Source of the DNA: Micromonospora sp. H61
GTDB taxonomy: Bacteria > Actinomycetota > Actinomycetes > Mycobacteriales > Micromonosporaceae
NCBI RefSeq assembly: GCF_018070325.1
Contig: NZ_JAGPXY010000015.1
Span: 1 to 64,000, forward strand
DNA length: 64,000 bases
Reading direction: 5' to 3'
Position numbers and translations under genes: made by a program. Positions 33,955-42,772 of this stretch are shown piece after piece (the stretch's first letter is position 1; each line of letters starts with the position of its first letter). The notes beneath the pieces are model-generated. The model was not told the origin of the DNA and did not search any database. It worked only from the letters and a program-made list of their open reading frames with translations.

Positions 33955-35325
33955 ATGATCAGTGTTTTCGACCTCTTCAGCGTCGGTATCGGGCCGTCCA
34001 GCTCACACACTGTGGGGCCGATGCGGGCCGCGCGGACGTTCGTTGGTGGGCTGAAGGCCGACGGGCTGCTCAGCGACACGGCGCGGGTGCAGGCCGAGCT
34101 GTTCGGCTCGCTGGGTGCCACCGGGCACGGTCACGGCAGCGGTCCGGCGGTGCTGCTCGGGTTGGCCGGTGAGTCGCCGGAGACCGTCGACACGGACACC
34201 GTCGGGCCTCGGGTCGAGCGGATCCGGGCCGAACGGCGGCTCAACATCCTCGACGCGCACGAAATCGACTTTGACCCGGATCGGGACCTGACGCTGCACC
34301 GCCGCCGGTCGTTGCCGTACCACCCGAACGGGATGACCTTCGTGGCGTACGACCGGGCCGGTGCTGTGCTGCGCAGCCGCACCTACTACTCCGTCGGTGG
34401 CGGGTTCGTGGTGGACGAGGAGGCGGCGGGGGCGGACCGGATCAAGCCGGACAGCACGGTGGTGCGGTACCCCTTCCTGACCGGGGCGCAACTGCTCGAC
34501 GTCACCACCCGCACCGGGCTGTCGATCAGCGAGGTGATGCTGGCCAACGAGCTTTCCTGGCGCAGCGAGGCGGACATCCGGGCGGGTCTGCTGGAGATCT
34601 GGCGGGTGATGCAGGAGTGCGTGCAGCGCGGCTGCGAGCGGGACGGCGTACTCCCTGGGGGGTTGAAGGTTCGGCGGCGCGCGGCGGAGCTGCGGCGCGG
34701 CCTGGAGGCGGAGGCCGGGTCGGCCGACCCGCTGCACGTGATGGACTGGGTGACGCTGTTCGCGCTCGCGGTCAACGAGGAGAACGCCGCAGGCGGCCGG
34801 GTGGTCACCGCGCCGACCAACGGCGCGGCCGGGATCGTTCCGGCGGTGCTGCACTACTACACCCGGTTCGTGCCGGACGCCGATGACGAGGGTGTGGTGC
34901 GGTTCCTGCTGACGGCGGGGGCGATCGGTGTGCTGTTCAAGGAGAACGCGTCGATCTCGGGCGCCGAGGTGGGCTGCCAGGGTGAGGTCGGTTCGGCGTG
35001 CTCGATGGCGGCGGCGGGGTTGGCCGAGGCGCTCGGTGGCACCCCGGAGCAGGTGGAGAACGCCGCCGAGATCGGGATGGAGCACAACCTCGGGTTGACC
35101 TGTGACCCGGTGGGTGGCCTGGTGCAGATCCCCTGCATCGAGCGGAACGCGGTGGCTAGCATCAAGGCGATCACGGCCGCCCGGCTGGCGCTGCGCGGCG
35201 ACGGGGTGCACAAGGTGTCGCTGGACAAGGTCATCAAGACCATGCGGGAGACGGGCGCCGACATGAAGGTCAAGTACAAGGAGACGGCGCGTGGCGGTTT
35301 GGCCGTCAACGTGATCGAGTGCTGA
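33955..35325 (+). CDS. sdaA: L-serine ammonia-lyase, iron-sulfur type
   Basis: A 456-residue fused-subunit L-serine dehydratase producing pyruvate and ammonia. Residues 1-155 are the beta domain ([20 protein letters not shown]); residues about 185-450 are the alpha domain. Cys341, Cys383 and Cys394 have exactly the spacing (42 and 11) recalled for the [4Fe-4S] ligands of Legionella LSD, and the protein ends in Cys456, matching the C-terminal tail Cys that plugs the active site there. The catalytic [17 protein letters not shown] and [17 protein letters not shown] segments are intact. It opposes SerC, encoded at 24.4-25.5 kb. Confidence 0.95.
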   Translation: MISVFDLFSVGIGPSSSHTVGPMRAARTFVGGLKADGLLSDTARVQAELFGSLGATGHGHGSGPAVLLGLAGESPETVDTDTVGPRVERIRAERRLNILDAHEIDFDPDRDLTLHRRRSLPYHPNGMTFVAYDRAGAVLRSRTYYSVGGGFVVDEEAAGADRIKPDSTVVRYPFLTGAQLLDVTTRTGLSISEVMLANELSWRSEADIRAGLLEIWRVMQECVQRGCERDGVLPGGLKVRRRAAELRRGLEAEAGSADPLHVMDWVTLFALAVNEENAAGGRVVTAPTNGAAGIVPAVLHYYTRFVPDADDEGVVRFLLTAGAIGVLFKENASISGAEVGCQGEVGSACSMAAAGLAEALGGTPEQVENAAEIGMEHNLGLTCDPVGGLVQIPCIERNAVASIKAITAARLALRGDGVHKVSLDKVIKTMRETGADMKVKYKETARGGLAVNVIEC

Positions 35326-35360
35326 GTCCGGTCGATTCGGGGCAATCGTTCACCGACTGC

Positions 35361-35366
35361 TAACCT
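35361..35366 (+). promoter_or_regulatory. -10 element of the polymer-export operon
   Basis: TAACCT lies 30 bases before GTG 35397 and leaves room for the strong AGGAGG site at 35379-35384. It is the most likely promoter for the four-gene polymer operon. Confidence 0.4.
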
Positions 35367-35396
35367 GTCGTCCGTTTCAGGAGGCGGGAGGCTGCG

Positions 35397-36224
35397 GTGA
35401 CCTCTGGCGTCGCGGCGTTGTGGTCGCACCGCAACTCGCTGCGCATCCTGGTCAGGCGGGATCTCGCGGTCAAGTACCAGCAGTCGGTGCTGGGCTACTT
35501 CTGGTCGTTGATCGAGCCGCTCGGCATGGGCGCCATCTACTGGTTCGTCTTCGGGGTGCTCTACTCCCGGGACACCGGTCGGCACCTCGGTGAGGCGGCC
35601 GGGTCGTACCCGTTGTTCCTGATCACCGGCATCTTCGCCTGGATGTGGACCAGCTCGGCGCTGAGCGAGGCGACGAACGCGCTGACCGGTCAGTCCCGGC
35701 TGATCACCACGATGAACGTGCCGCGTCAGGTCTTTCCGATCGGCCGGGTCACCGGCCGGTTCGCCGAGTACGCGGCCGGCCTGCCGATCCTGATCGCCAT
35801 CGCGGTGATCTACGCAGTGCATGGTCGGATTCACCCCGGTTGGTCGCTGCTCTCCCTGCCGCTGGCGGTGGCCGTCCAGGCCGTCCTGTTGACCGGGCTC
35901 GCCCTGCTGCTGTCCGCGTGGAACGTGCTGATGCGCGACGTGGAACGGCTGATGCGGCTGATCATCCGGGTGCTCTTCTACGCCACGCCGATCATCTATC
36001 CGCTCAGCCTGGTCCGGGAGTCCGGGCTGCCCGGCTGGTTGAAGGTGGTGTACGAGCTGAACCCGCTGGTCGGGATCTTCCAGCTGCACCACGCGATCTG
36101 GTATCCGGACGAGTTCCCGGACGCCCGGCTGCTCGCCACCACGATCGTCGGCAGCGTGCTGGTGCTGGCCGCCGGTTGGTGGTCGTTCCGCCGGTTGGAG
36201 CCCGCCGTGCTCAAGGAGCTCTGA
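35397..36224 (+). CDS. ABC-2 permease for surface polymer export (TagG-like)
   Basis: A 275-residue permease with six membrane helices. The N-terminal LRILVRRDLAVKYQQSVLGY, then FWSLIEPLGMGAIYWFVFGV is characteristic of the Wzm/TagG permeases that export O-antigen or teichoic acid. The next gene encodes its ATPase, one base beyond its stop. Together with the CDP-alcohol transferase and CDP-glycerol transferase genes downstream, it should flip an undecaprenyl-linked polyol-phosphate polymer across the membrane. GTG start with AGGAGGCGGGAGG upstream. Confidence 0.9.
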   Translation: MTSGVAALWSHRNSLRILVRRDLAVKYQQSVLGYFWSLIEPLGMGAIYWFVFGVLYSRDTGRHLGEAAGSYPLFLITGIFAWMWTSSALSEATNALTGQSRLITTMNVPRQVFPIGRVTGRFAEYAAGLPILIAIAVIYAVHGRIHPGWSLLSLPLAVAVQAVLLTGLALLLSAWNVLMRDVERLMRLIIRVLFYATPIIYPLSLVRESGLPGWLKVVYELNPLVGIFQLHHAIWYPDEFPDARLLATTIVGSVLVLAAGWWSFRRLEPAVLKEL

Positions 36225-36225
36225 G

Positions 36226-36972
36226 GTGGCCGCGCCGATCATCGAGGCCGACGGCCTGGGCATTCGGTTCGTCCGCAACCGTCGCCGCCAGCTGCGGCTG
36301 CGCGAGTTGTTCATCCACCGGGGCGCCCGTGGCGCGCTGCCCGGCCAGTTCTGGCCGCTGCGGGACGTGTCGTTCAGCATCGAGCCGGGCGAGACCGTCG
36401 GGGTGATCGGGCGCAACGGCACCGGCAAGAGCACACTGCTGCGGCTGATCGCCGGGGTGCTCATTCCGGACGAGGGCGGCATCCGGGTGCACGGCGCGGT
36501 GGCGCCGTTGCTGGAGTTGTCCGCCGGTTTCTCCAACGACCTGACCGGGCGGGAGAACCTGCACCTGGTCGGTGGGCTGCACGGACTGTCGACGGGCTAC
36601 CTGAAGCGGCACTTCGACGAGATCGTCGAGTTCGCCGGTGAGCAGGTGGAACGGGCCATCGACACGTCGGTGCGGCACTACTCGTCGGGGATGAAGGTGC
36701 GGCTGGGCTTCGCGATCATCTCGCACCTGCCGCACCCGATCCTGCTGATGGACGAGGTGACAGCGGTCGGGGACGCGGAGTTCCGCAAGAAGTGTTACGC
36801 GACTATTGATCGTCTGCTCGGGGAGGGGCGCACGCTGGTGCTGGTGTCACACAACGAAAAGGACCTGACCCGGTTCTGCCGTCGGGGGTTGTACCTCGAC
36901 GCGGGCCGGTTGACGCTCGACGGCACCATCGCCGAGGCGCTCGACGCGTACCACGCCGCGGTCCCGCGGTGA
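36226..36972 (+). CDS. ABC ATPase for surface polymer export (TagH-like)
   Basis: A 248-residue ATPase of the Wzt/TagH branch. Walker A GRNGTGKST near residue 62, a conserved GxxxPLLELSAGF motif (AVAPLLELSAGFSNDLTGRE) typical of polymer-exporting ATPases, signature SSGM, Walker B ILLMDEVTAVGD and H-loop SHN. It has no C-terminal carbohydrate-binding domain, unlike O-antigen Wzt of some species, which fits a TagH-type system. Overlaps the next gene by four bases. Confidence 0.92.
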   Translation: MAAPIIEADGLGIRFVRNRRRQLRLRELFIHRGARGALPGQFWPLRDVSFSIEPGETVGVIGRNGTGKSTLLRLIAGVLIPDEGGIRVHGAVAPLLELSAGFSNDLTGRENLHLVGGLHGLSTGYLKRHFDEIVEFAGEQVERAIDTSVRHYSSGMKVRLGFAIISHLPHPILLMDEVTAVGDAEFRKKCYATIDRLLGEGRTLVLVSHNEKDLTRFCRRGLYLDAGRLTLDGTIAEALDAYHAAVPR

Positions 36973-39029
36973 CGCTCGCGATCGTGCTCGCCGCCGGGAC
37001 ACCCGCGGCGGGCCTGAACACCGCGACCGGTGAGCCGCTGGCCGACCGGCTGGCCGCCCAGTTGCGCCTGGCCGGGGCGGACGAGGTGCGCTTCGCCGCC
37101 AACCTCGACGAGCTGTCCGACCTGGTCAGCACCGCGACCGCCCCGGTGCTGGTCACCGGCACGGACCTGGTCGCGCACACCGCCGTACTGCGGCACCTGG
37201 CCACCAGCCCGGTGGGCCCCACCGTGGCGCTGGTCCTCGGTGACCCGCCGGTGCCCGGTCGGACCGCAGTGCGCGAGGAACGCGGCCAGGTGGTCGACGC
37301 CGGCGCGTTGGACGCCCTCGACGGGGCCGCCACCGGCGTGTTCGGCGGCGCGCTGCGGGTCGGCGTGGACGACCTGCCGACCCTCGCGGCCGCCGCCCGG
37401 GCCGCCGCGTCCGGGATGCTCCCCGTCGCCGCCCCGATCGGCCCGGCCGGCGACGTGGCGCCGCTGCCGGCGACCGGCGGGTCCGGGTCCGGGGGGTCGG
37501 TCGCGGCCGGTGGCCCCGGGTCCGCCGTGGACCGGCTCTTCGCGGGCCTCGCGGCGCTCGGCACCCTGATCTTCGCCCAGCGGGTACGCCTGCTCGTCGC
37601 CCACCGGGTCGAGGACCCGGCCGGGCTGACCGCTGCCGAGGCGGCGGTGACAGCTGTCGACGAGGACCGGGCCGAGCTGCGGCTGTCGGTGAAGGAGAAG
37701 GACGACTTCTTCTCCACCTACTTCGTCAGCACCTGGTCGCCGTACGTGGTCCGGCTCTCGGCCCGGCTCCGGCTCACCCCGACCGGGGTGACGGTCATCT
37801 CGGTGCTCTTCGCGTTGGGCGCGGCGGTGCTGTTCGGGGTCGGTGGGCGGCCCGCGCTGGTCGGTGGCGCGGTGCTGCTCTACCTGGGCTTCGTGCTGGA
37901 CTGCGTGGACGGCCAACTGGCCCGCTACACCCGGCACTTCAGCGCCTGGGGCGGCTGGCTGGACACGATGGCGGACCGGGCCAAGGAGTACCTGGTCTAC
38001 GCCGGGCTGGGCTTCGGGGTGAGCCACGCCGGGCTGGGCAACGGGTGGGCGCTCGCGATCGCCGCGATGACGTTGCAGACCGTCCGGCACATGACCGACA
38101 CCTGGTACGGGGTGCTGCACGACGAGGCGGCCCGTCGCCCGCGTACGGCGACGAACGCCAGCGGCGGGATCGGTGACCGGCTCAACGCGGCGTCGACAAG
38201 GGTGCAGGCGGACACCGGGTCGGTGTCGTACTGGCTGAAGCGGACAGTGGTCTTCCCGATCGGTGAGCGGTGGGCGCTGATCGCGCTGACGGTGGCGCTG
38301 TTCAACCCGCTGGTCAGCCTGATCGCCGTGCTGGTCTGGGGGGTGCTGGCGTTCGCGTACACCGGGGCGCTGCGGACGCTGCGGGCCCGCTGGATGTGGG
38401 TGCCGGTGCTGGACACGGTCGACGCCACCCTGCACCGCGACGACGGGCCGCTGGCCCGCTGGTTGCCGGTGGTCCGCCCGATGGGGCCGCTGACCCTGGC
38501 GGTGATCGCCGCGCTCGGCCCGGCGGTGCTGCTGGTCGGGGCGCTGCTGAGCGACGCGCCCGAGGGGCTGCGCTGGGCGGTGCCGGTGGCGCTGCTGGTG
38601 CTGCTGGTCGGCGGCCTGGGTGCCGGGGCGGCGCACAATGGTCCGTTGGACTGGCTGGTGCCCGCGGCGTTGCGGGCCGCCGAGTACCTGTTCGCCATCG
38701 CGGTCGGGGTGGTCGGTGCGGCGCCCGGCTGGCTGATCTTCGGGTACGTCTTCGTGCTCACCGTGCACCACTACGACCTGACCGCTCGGCTGGAGAAGCG
38801 GCAGGCGGCACCGCCCCTGCACGCGGCGACGCTGGGCTGGGAGGGGCGCTCGGTGCTGCTGGCCCTCGCGGCGATCGCCGGTATTGCGGGTATCGGACTG
38901 GCTACACTCGGTTCGTACCTTCTCGTGGTTTTCGTGGTGAGCGTCGTCCTGGCCTGGTTCGTGCGACCGGCCCGTAGCGCGCGGGCGTCGGTGGCGCCGG
39001 CGGGCGCTGGAGGTGCCGCGCCGCGCTGA
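36969..39029 (+). CDS. CDP-alcohol phosphotransferase with nucleotidyltransferase-like N-domain
   Basis: A 686-residue membrane enzyme. Residues 1-150 resemble a nucleotidyltransferase (VLAAGTPAAGLNTATGEPLA) but lack the basic and Pro-Lys residues of the active site. The core (about 245-440) is a CDP-alcohol phosphatidyltransferase with the complete DG..AR...G...D...D motif (DCVDGQLARY, then GGWLDTMADRAKE near residue 325). The remaining 240 residues add about five membrane helices resembling the actinobacterial DUF5941 extension. The layout recalls inositol-phosphate cytidylyltransferase/phosphotransferase fusions. It probably transfers a polyol phosphate from a CDP donor for the cell-surface polymer. 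Coupled to the ABC ATPase gene by a four-base overlap. Confidence 0.85.
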   Translation: MTLAIVLAAGTPAAGLNTATGEPLADRLAAQLRLAGADEVRFAANLDELSDLVSTATAPVLVTGTDLVAHTAVLRHLATSPVGPTVALVLGDPPVPGRTAVREERGQVVDAGALDALDGAATGVFGGALRVGVDDLPTLAAAARAAASGMLPVAAPIGPAGDVAPLPATGGSGSGGSVAAGGPGSAVDRLFAGLAALGTLIFAQRVRLLVAHRVEDPAGLTAAEAAVTAVDEDRAELRLSVKEKDDFFSTYFVSTWSPYVVRLSARLRLTPTGVTVISVLFALGAAVLFGVGGRPALVGGAVLLYLGFVLDCVDGQLARYTRHFSAWGGWLDTMADRAKEYLVYAGLGFGVSHAGLGNGWALAIAAMTLQTVRHMTDTWYGVLHDEAARRPRTATNASGGIGDRLNAASTRVQADTGSVSYWLKRTVVFPIGERWALIALTVALFNPLVSLIAVLVWGVLAFAYTGALRTLRARWMWVPVLDTVDATLHRDDGPLARWLPVVRPMGPLTLAVIAALGPAVLLVGALLSDAPEGLRWAVPVALLVLLVGGLGAGAAHNGPLDWLVPAALRAAEYLFAIAVGVVGAAPGWLIFGYVFVLTVHHYDLTARLEKRQAAPPLHAATLGWEGRSVLLALAAIAGIAGIGLATLGSYLLVVFVVSVVLAWFVRPARSARASVAPAGAGGAAPR

Positions 39030-39043
39030 CGGAGGGCGGCCGG

Positions 39044-41254
39044 ATGACTCTGATCAGCTTCGTGGTGCCGGCCTTCCGGGTGCAGGGATACCTGCGGGAG
39101 TGCCTGGACTCCATCCTCGGTCAGCCGGAGACCGACATCGAGGTGATCGCGGTCGACGACTGCTCGCCGGACGCCAGCGGCGACATCATCGACGAGTACG
39201 CGGCCCGTGACCAGCGGGTCCACTCGGTCCGGCTGTCGGAGAACGTCGGCCTCGGTCCGGCCCGGAACATCGGGCTGGACCGGGCCGTCGGCGAGTACGT
39301 GTGGTTCCTCGACGGCGACGACTGGCTGGCTCCGGAGTGCCTGACCGAGGTCGCCGAACGGTTGCGGGTCACCCGCCCGGACGTCCTACTGGTCGACCAC
39401 GTCCGCACCCACTGGAACGACACCGCCACCCGCAGCGCCATGGCGGAGGTGTTTCCGGAGTCGCCCGGCTCGGGCACCTTCCGCCTGCGGGACCGGCCGC
39501 AGGCGATGCACCTGCTGCACACCGCGTGGAACCGGCTGGTCCGTCGGGAGTTCCTCGCCGATCTGGGGCTGCGCTTCGCGCCCGGCTGGTACGAGGACGT
39601 CTCGTTCAGCTACCCGGTGCTGATGGCCGCGCACCGGATCGGCGTACTGGACCGGGTCTGCGTCAACTACCGCCAGCGCCGCGCCGGCGCGATCACCCGG
39701 ACCCGGGGTGACCGGCACTTCGAGGTCTTCCCGCAGTGGCACCGGGTCTTCCACCTGATGGATTCGTGGGGGTCGGCGACGGAGGCCCTGCGACCGGCGG
39801 TCTTCGAACGGATGATCTGGCACTACCTGACAGTGCTCGGCAACGGTCAGCGGATCGCGCCGGAGTTGCGGGAGGCGTTCTTCGCGCAGATCACCGCGGA
39901 CTACGAGCGCTGGCTGCCGGCCGGCGGCTACCCGGTACCGGACGGGGTCGAGGGGATCAAGCACAAGCTGGTCGCCTCCGGCCGGTGGCGCACCTTCAGC
40001 GCGTTGCGGGCCGCCAGCCGGGCCCGTGACGCCGCCCGCCGGCGGGCCCGCACGGCACGGCGCACTGTCGGCCCGGTCGCCCGGCGCGGTGCCCGGCTGA
40101 CCAGGGACGGTCTGCTGCGCGAGTACTACCGGGCCGAGTTGCGGCGGCCGGTCGACCCGACTCTCGCGGTGTACGCGGCGTACTGGTACCGGGGTTACTC
40201 CTGCAACCCGGCGGCCATCTACGAGGTCGCCCGCCGGGTGGCGCCGGGGGTGCGCGGGGTGTGGGTGGTGCGCCGGGACCGGGTGGAGACCGTGCCGGCC
40301 GGAGTGGAGTACGTGGTGGCCGGCACGCCGGCGTACTACCGGGTGCTCGCCCGCGCCCGATGGCTGGTCAACAACGTCAACTTTCCGGACTTCGTCCGCA
40401 AGCGACCGGAACAGGTGCACGTGCAGACCCACCACGGCACGCCGGTCAAGGTGATGGGGCTGGATCAGCAGCGCTACCCGATCGGCGCGGGCCGGATGGA
40501 CTTCGCCGGGCTGTTGCGCCGGGTGGACCGCTGGGACTACAGCGTCAGCGCCAACAGCTTCTCCACCCAGATGTGGGACCGGGCGTACCCGGCGACGTAC
40601 ACCACGCTGGAGGTGGGGTACCCGCGCAACGACCGCCTGGTCACCGCCAGCCCGGACGAGGTGCGCCGACTCCGCGCGGAGTTCGGCCTCGACCCCGACG
40701 AGCCTGTCGTCCTGTACGCCCCGACGCACCGCGAGCACCTGCCCGGCTACCGTCCGCCGTTCGACCCGGACCGGTTCGTCCAGGCGTTGGGTGACTCGGG
40801 CCGGTTGCTGATGCGCAGCCACTACTTCCACGACCGTGATCGACGCCCCGGCCAGCCGAGGGACTGGGAGCGGGTTCGTGACGTCAGCGGCCATCAACGG
40901 GTGGAGGATCTCTACCTGGTGGCGGACGTGCTGGTCACCGACTACTCGTCGGCCATGTTCGACTATGCCGTGTTGGACCGGCCGATGGTGCTCTACACCC
41001 CGGACTGGGAGGCGTACCGGCTGGCTCGGGGGGTCTACTTCGACGTCACCGCCGAACCGCCGGGCGCGGTAGCCTCCACTTTCGGCGATCTGCTCGACCT
41101 GTTCCGTACCGGCGGGGTGCGCTCGGACGCGGCGACCAAGGCCCGCGAGCATTTCCGGGCCCGGTTCTGCACGTTGGACGACGGGCGCGCGGCGGAGCGG
41201 GTGGTGCGGCGGGTGTTCCTCGGGGAGCCGGGCGCGCGGTCCACGCGGTGCTGA
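39044..41254 (+). CDS. Bifunctional glycosyltransferase 2 / CDP-glycerol glycerophosphotransferase
   Basis: 736 residues. Residues 1-230 are a GT2 (GT-A) domain: ISFVVPAFRVQGYLRECLDS, EVIAVDDCSPDASGDII, YVWFLDGDDWLAPECL (DxD-like) and WYEDVSFSYPVL. Residues about 360-736 match TagF/TarF-type CDP-glycerol glycerophosphotransferases: VQTHHGTPVKVMGLDQQRYP with the catalytic HHG, VLYAPTHREHLPG, and VLVTDYSSAMFDYAVLDRP. It should both glycosylate and extend a poly(polyol phosphate) chain. It starts 14 bases after the preceding gene, placing it in the same operon. Confidence 0.93.
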   Translation: MTLISFVVPAFRVQGYLRECLDSILGQPETDIEVIAVDDCSPDASGDIIDEYAARDQRVHSVRLSENVGLGPARNIGLDRAVGEYVWFLDGDDWLAPECLTEVAERLRVTRPDVLLVDHVRTHWNDTATRSAMAEVFPESPGSGTFRLRDRPQAMHLLHTAWNRLVRREFLADLGLRFAPGWYEDVSFSYPVLMAAHRIGVLDRVCVNYRQRRAGAITRTRGDRHFEVFPQWHRVFHLMDSWGSATEALRPAVFERMIWHYLTVLGNGQRIAPELREAFFAQITADYERWLPAGGYPVPDGVEGIKHKLVASGRWRTFSALRAASRARDAARRRARTARRTVGPVARRGARLTRDGLLREYYRAELRRPVDPTLAVYAAYWYRGYSCNPAAIYEVARRVAPGVRGVWVVRRDRVETVPAGVEYVVAGTPAYYRVLARARWLVNNVNFPDFVRKRPEQVHVQTHHGTPVKVMGLDQQRYPIGAGRMDFAGLLRRVDRWDYSVSANSFSTQMWDRAYPATYTTLEVGYPRNDRLVTASPDEVRRLRAEFGLDPDEPVVLYAPTHREHLPGYRPPFDPDRFVQALGDSGRLLMRSHYFHDRDRRPGQPRDWERVRDVSGHQRVEDLYLVADVLVTDYSSAMFDYAVLDRPMVLYTPDWEAYRLARGVYFDVTAEPPGAVASTFGDLLDLFRTGGVRSDAATKAREHFRARFCTLDDGRAAERVVRRVFLGEPGARSTRC

Positions 41255-41380
41255 TCGCGGCTTCTGTCGTGTAATAGCAGCGTCATCGATCGAACATGAG
41301 ACGTTTACCCGATGTTACAAACCCATGATCCTGGTCACAGTCTTGTGGGGTTCGGCCGACGCGCGCTGGGGGGGAAGACG

Positions 41381-42679
41381 GTGAGCACCGTCACGCTCAA
41401 GGATGTGACCAAGGTTTTCCGGGATGGCACGCTGGCCGTCGACAGCATCAATTTGGACGTGAACGACGGCGAGTTCATGGTGCTGCTTGGGCCGTCCGGG
41501 TGCGGCAAGTCGACGGTGCTGCGGATGATCGCCGGGTTGGAGGAGCCGACCACCGGCGCGGTCATGCTCGACGGGGAGGTGGCCAACGACCTGCCCCCAC
41601 GGGACCGCAGGATCGCCATGGTCTTCCAGGACTTCGCCCTCTACCCGCACATGACCGTTGGCGACAACATCGCGTTTCCGCTGCGGCTGGCCGGGGTCGA
41701 GCCCGAGCCGCGGGGCGAGCGGGTCAGCGACGTGGCGAGCGCGCTGGGCATCGGCGACGTGCTGGCCCGCAAGCCGGGTCAGCTCTCCGGCGGGCAGCGG
41801 CAGCGGGTGGCGATGGGGCGCGCGATCGTCCGCCGGCCGGGCCTGTTCCTGATGGACGAGCCGCTGTCCAACCTGGACAGCGGCCTGCGGGCCGAGTTGC
41901 GCGCGGAGATCTCCGGCCTGACCCGCGAGCTGGGCGTCACCACCGTCTACGTCACGCACGACCAGGCCGAGGCGCTCACCATGGCCGACCGGGTGGCCAT
42001 CATGCGCCGCGGCGTGCTCCAGGACGTGGGCACACCGACCCAGGTGTACGGCCGGCCGGCGACGCTCTACGTGGCGGCGTTCCTGGGCAGCCCACGGATG
42101 AACCTGCTGGAGGCGTCGGTCTACGTCCATCTCGACCGGTACGTCACGCTCAACCTCGGTGACCAGTCGCTCTACCTGCCCTGGAACGACATCCGCAGTC
42201 GGGCGGTGGCGCACTACCACGGTGAGCGGATCGTGGTCGGCATGCGGGCCGAGGCGCTCACCCCGGTCGCACCGGACAGCCCCGGCGACGTGCTGCGTGG
42301 GCGGATCCGTTACCTGGAGCACCACGGGCACGAGTCGTTGGCGTTCCTCGACATCGGCGCGACAGCGATCGTTGTCGACGAGATGGGTGCCCCGCTCGAA
42401 CCGCCACCGGTCGGCCAGCGCGGCCTGCGCCGCTTCGGCTCGGTGATGCAGCGGCTCACCGGCAAGCCGGTGGAGGCGCAGGAGGCACCGCCCAGTGGCG
42501 TCCAGACCAGCGTGCTTCCCGATCCGGGCCGGCACCACCGCCGCCCGGCGGAGCTGGCGGTGCGGCTGGCGCCGTACCCGGCGGTCAGCGCCGGTCACCC
42601 GCTCGCCGTCTCGGTACGGATGGACGCGCTGCACTTCTTCGACGAGCGCGGCGACCGGATCGACGTGGGTTGGCGCTGA
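41381..42679 (+). CDS. ABC ATPase, carbohydrate-importer type (UgpC/MsmX-like)
   Basis: A 432-residue ATPase. Residues 1-235 are a complete NBD: GPSGCGKST, Q-loop FQDFALYPHMTVGDNIAFPL, signature LSGGQRQRVAMGRAIVRR, Walker B LFLMDEPLSNLDSG and H-loop VTHDQAEALTMADRVAIMRR. The C-terminal 190 residues include a regulatory MalK-type OB domain (MRAEALTPV) with a Pro/Arg-rich insertion. No cognate permease or binding protein gene is nearby, so it may serve several importers like MsmX/MsiK. GTG 41381 follows a GGGGGGGAAGA ribosome-binding site; the longer frame to 41312 is unlikely. Confidence 0.9.
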   Translation: MSTVTLKDVTKVFRDGTLAVDSINLDVNDGEFMVLLGPSGCGKSTVLRMIAGLEEPTTGAVMLDGEVANDLPPRDRRIAMVFQDFALYPHMTVGDNIAFPLRLAGVEPEPRGERVSDVASALGIGDVLARKPGQLSGGQRQRVAMGRAIVRRPGLFLMDEPLSNLDSGLRAELRAEISGLTRELGVTTVYVTHDQAEALTMADRVAIMRRGVLQDVGTPTQVYGRPATLYVAAFLGSPRMNLLEASVYVHLDRYVTLNLGDQSLYLPWNDIRSRAVAHYHGERIVVGMRAEALTPVAPDSPGDVLRGRIRYLEHHGHESLAFLDIGATAIVVDEMGAPLEPPPVGQRGLRRFGSVMQRLTGKPVEAQEAPPSGVQTSVLPDPGRHHRRPAELAVRLAPYPAVSAGHPLAVSVRMDALHFFDERGDRIDVGWR

Positions 42680-42772
42680 CGACGTGCCCGGACGGGGTGG
42701 CGGTCCCGCCACCCGCTGCCCTACCGTCTGCCCACCAGTCCACTGTGAAAGACCACCGAGAGGGGTGCACCC

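Noticed and set aside
36795..38822. Large minus-strand frame opposite the polymer genes
   Set aside because: It is the antisense of the ABC ATPase and CDP-alcohol transferase genes, whose motifs are complete on the plus strand. The frame is His/Arg/Pro-rich as expected for a GC-rich shadow.
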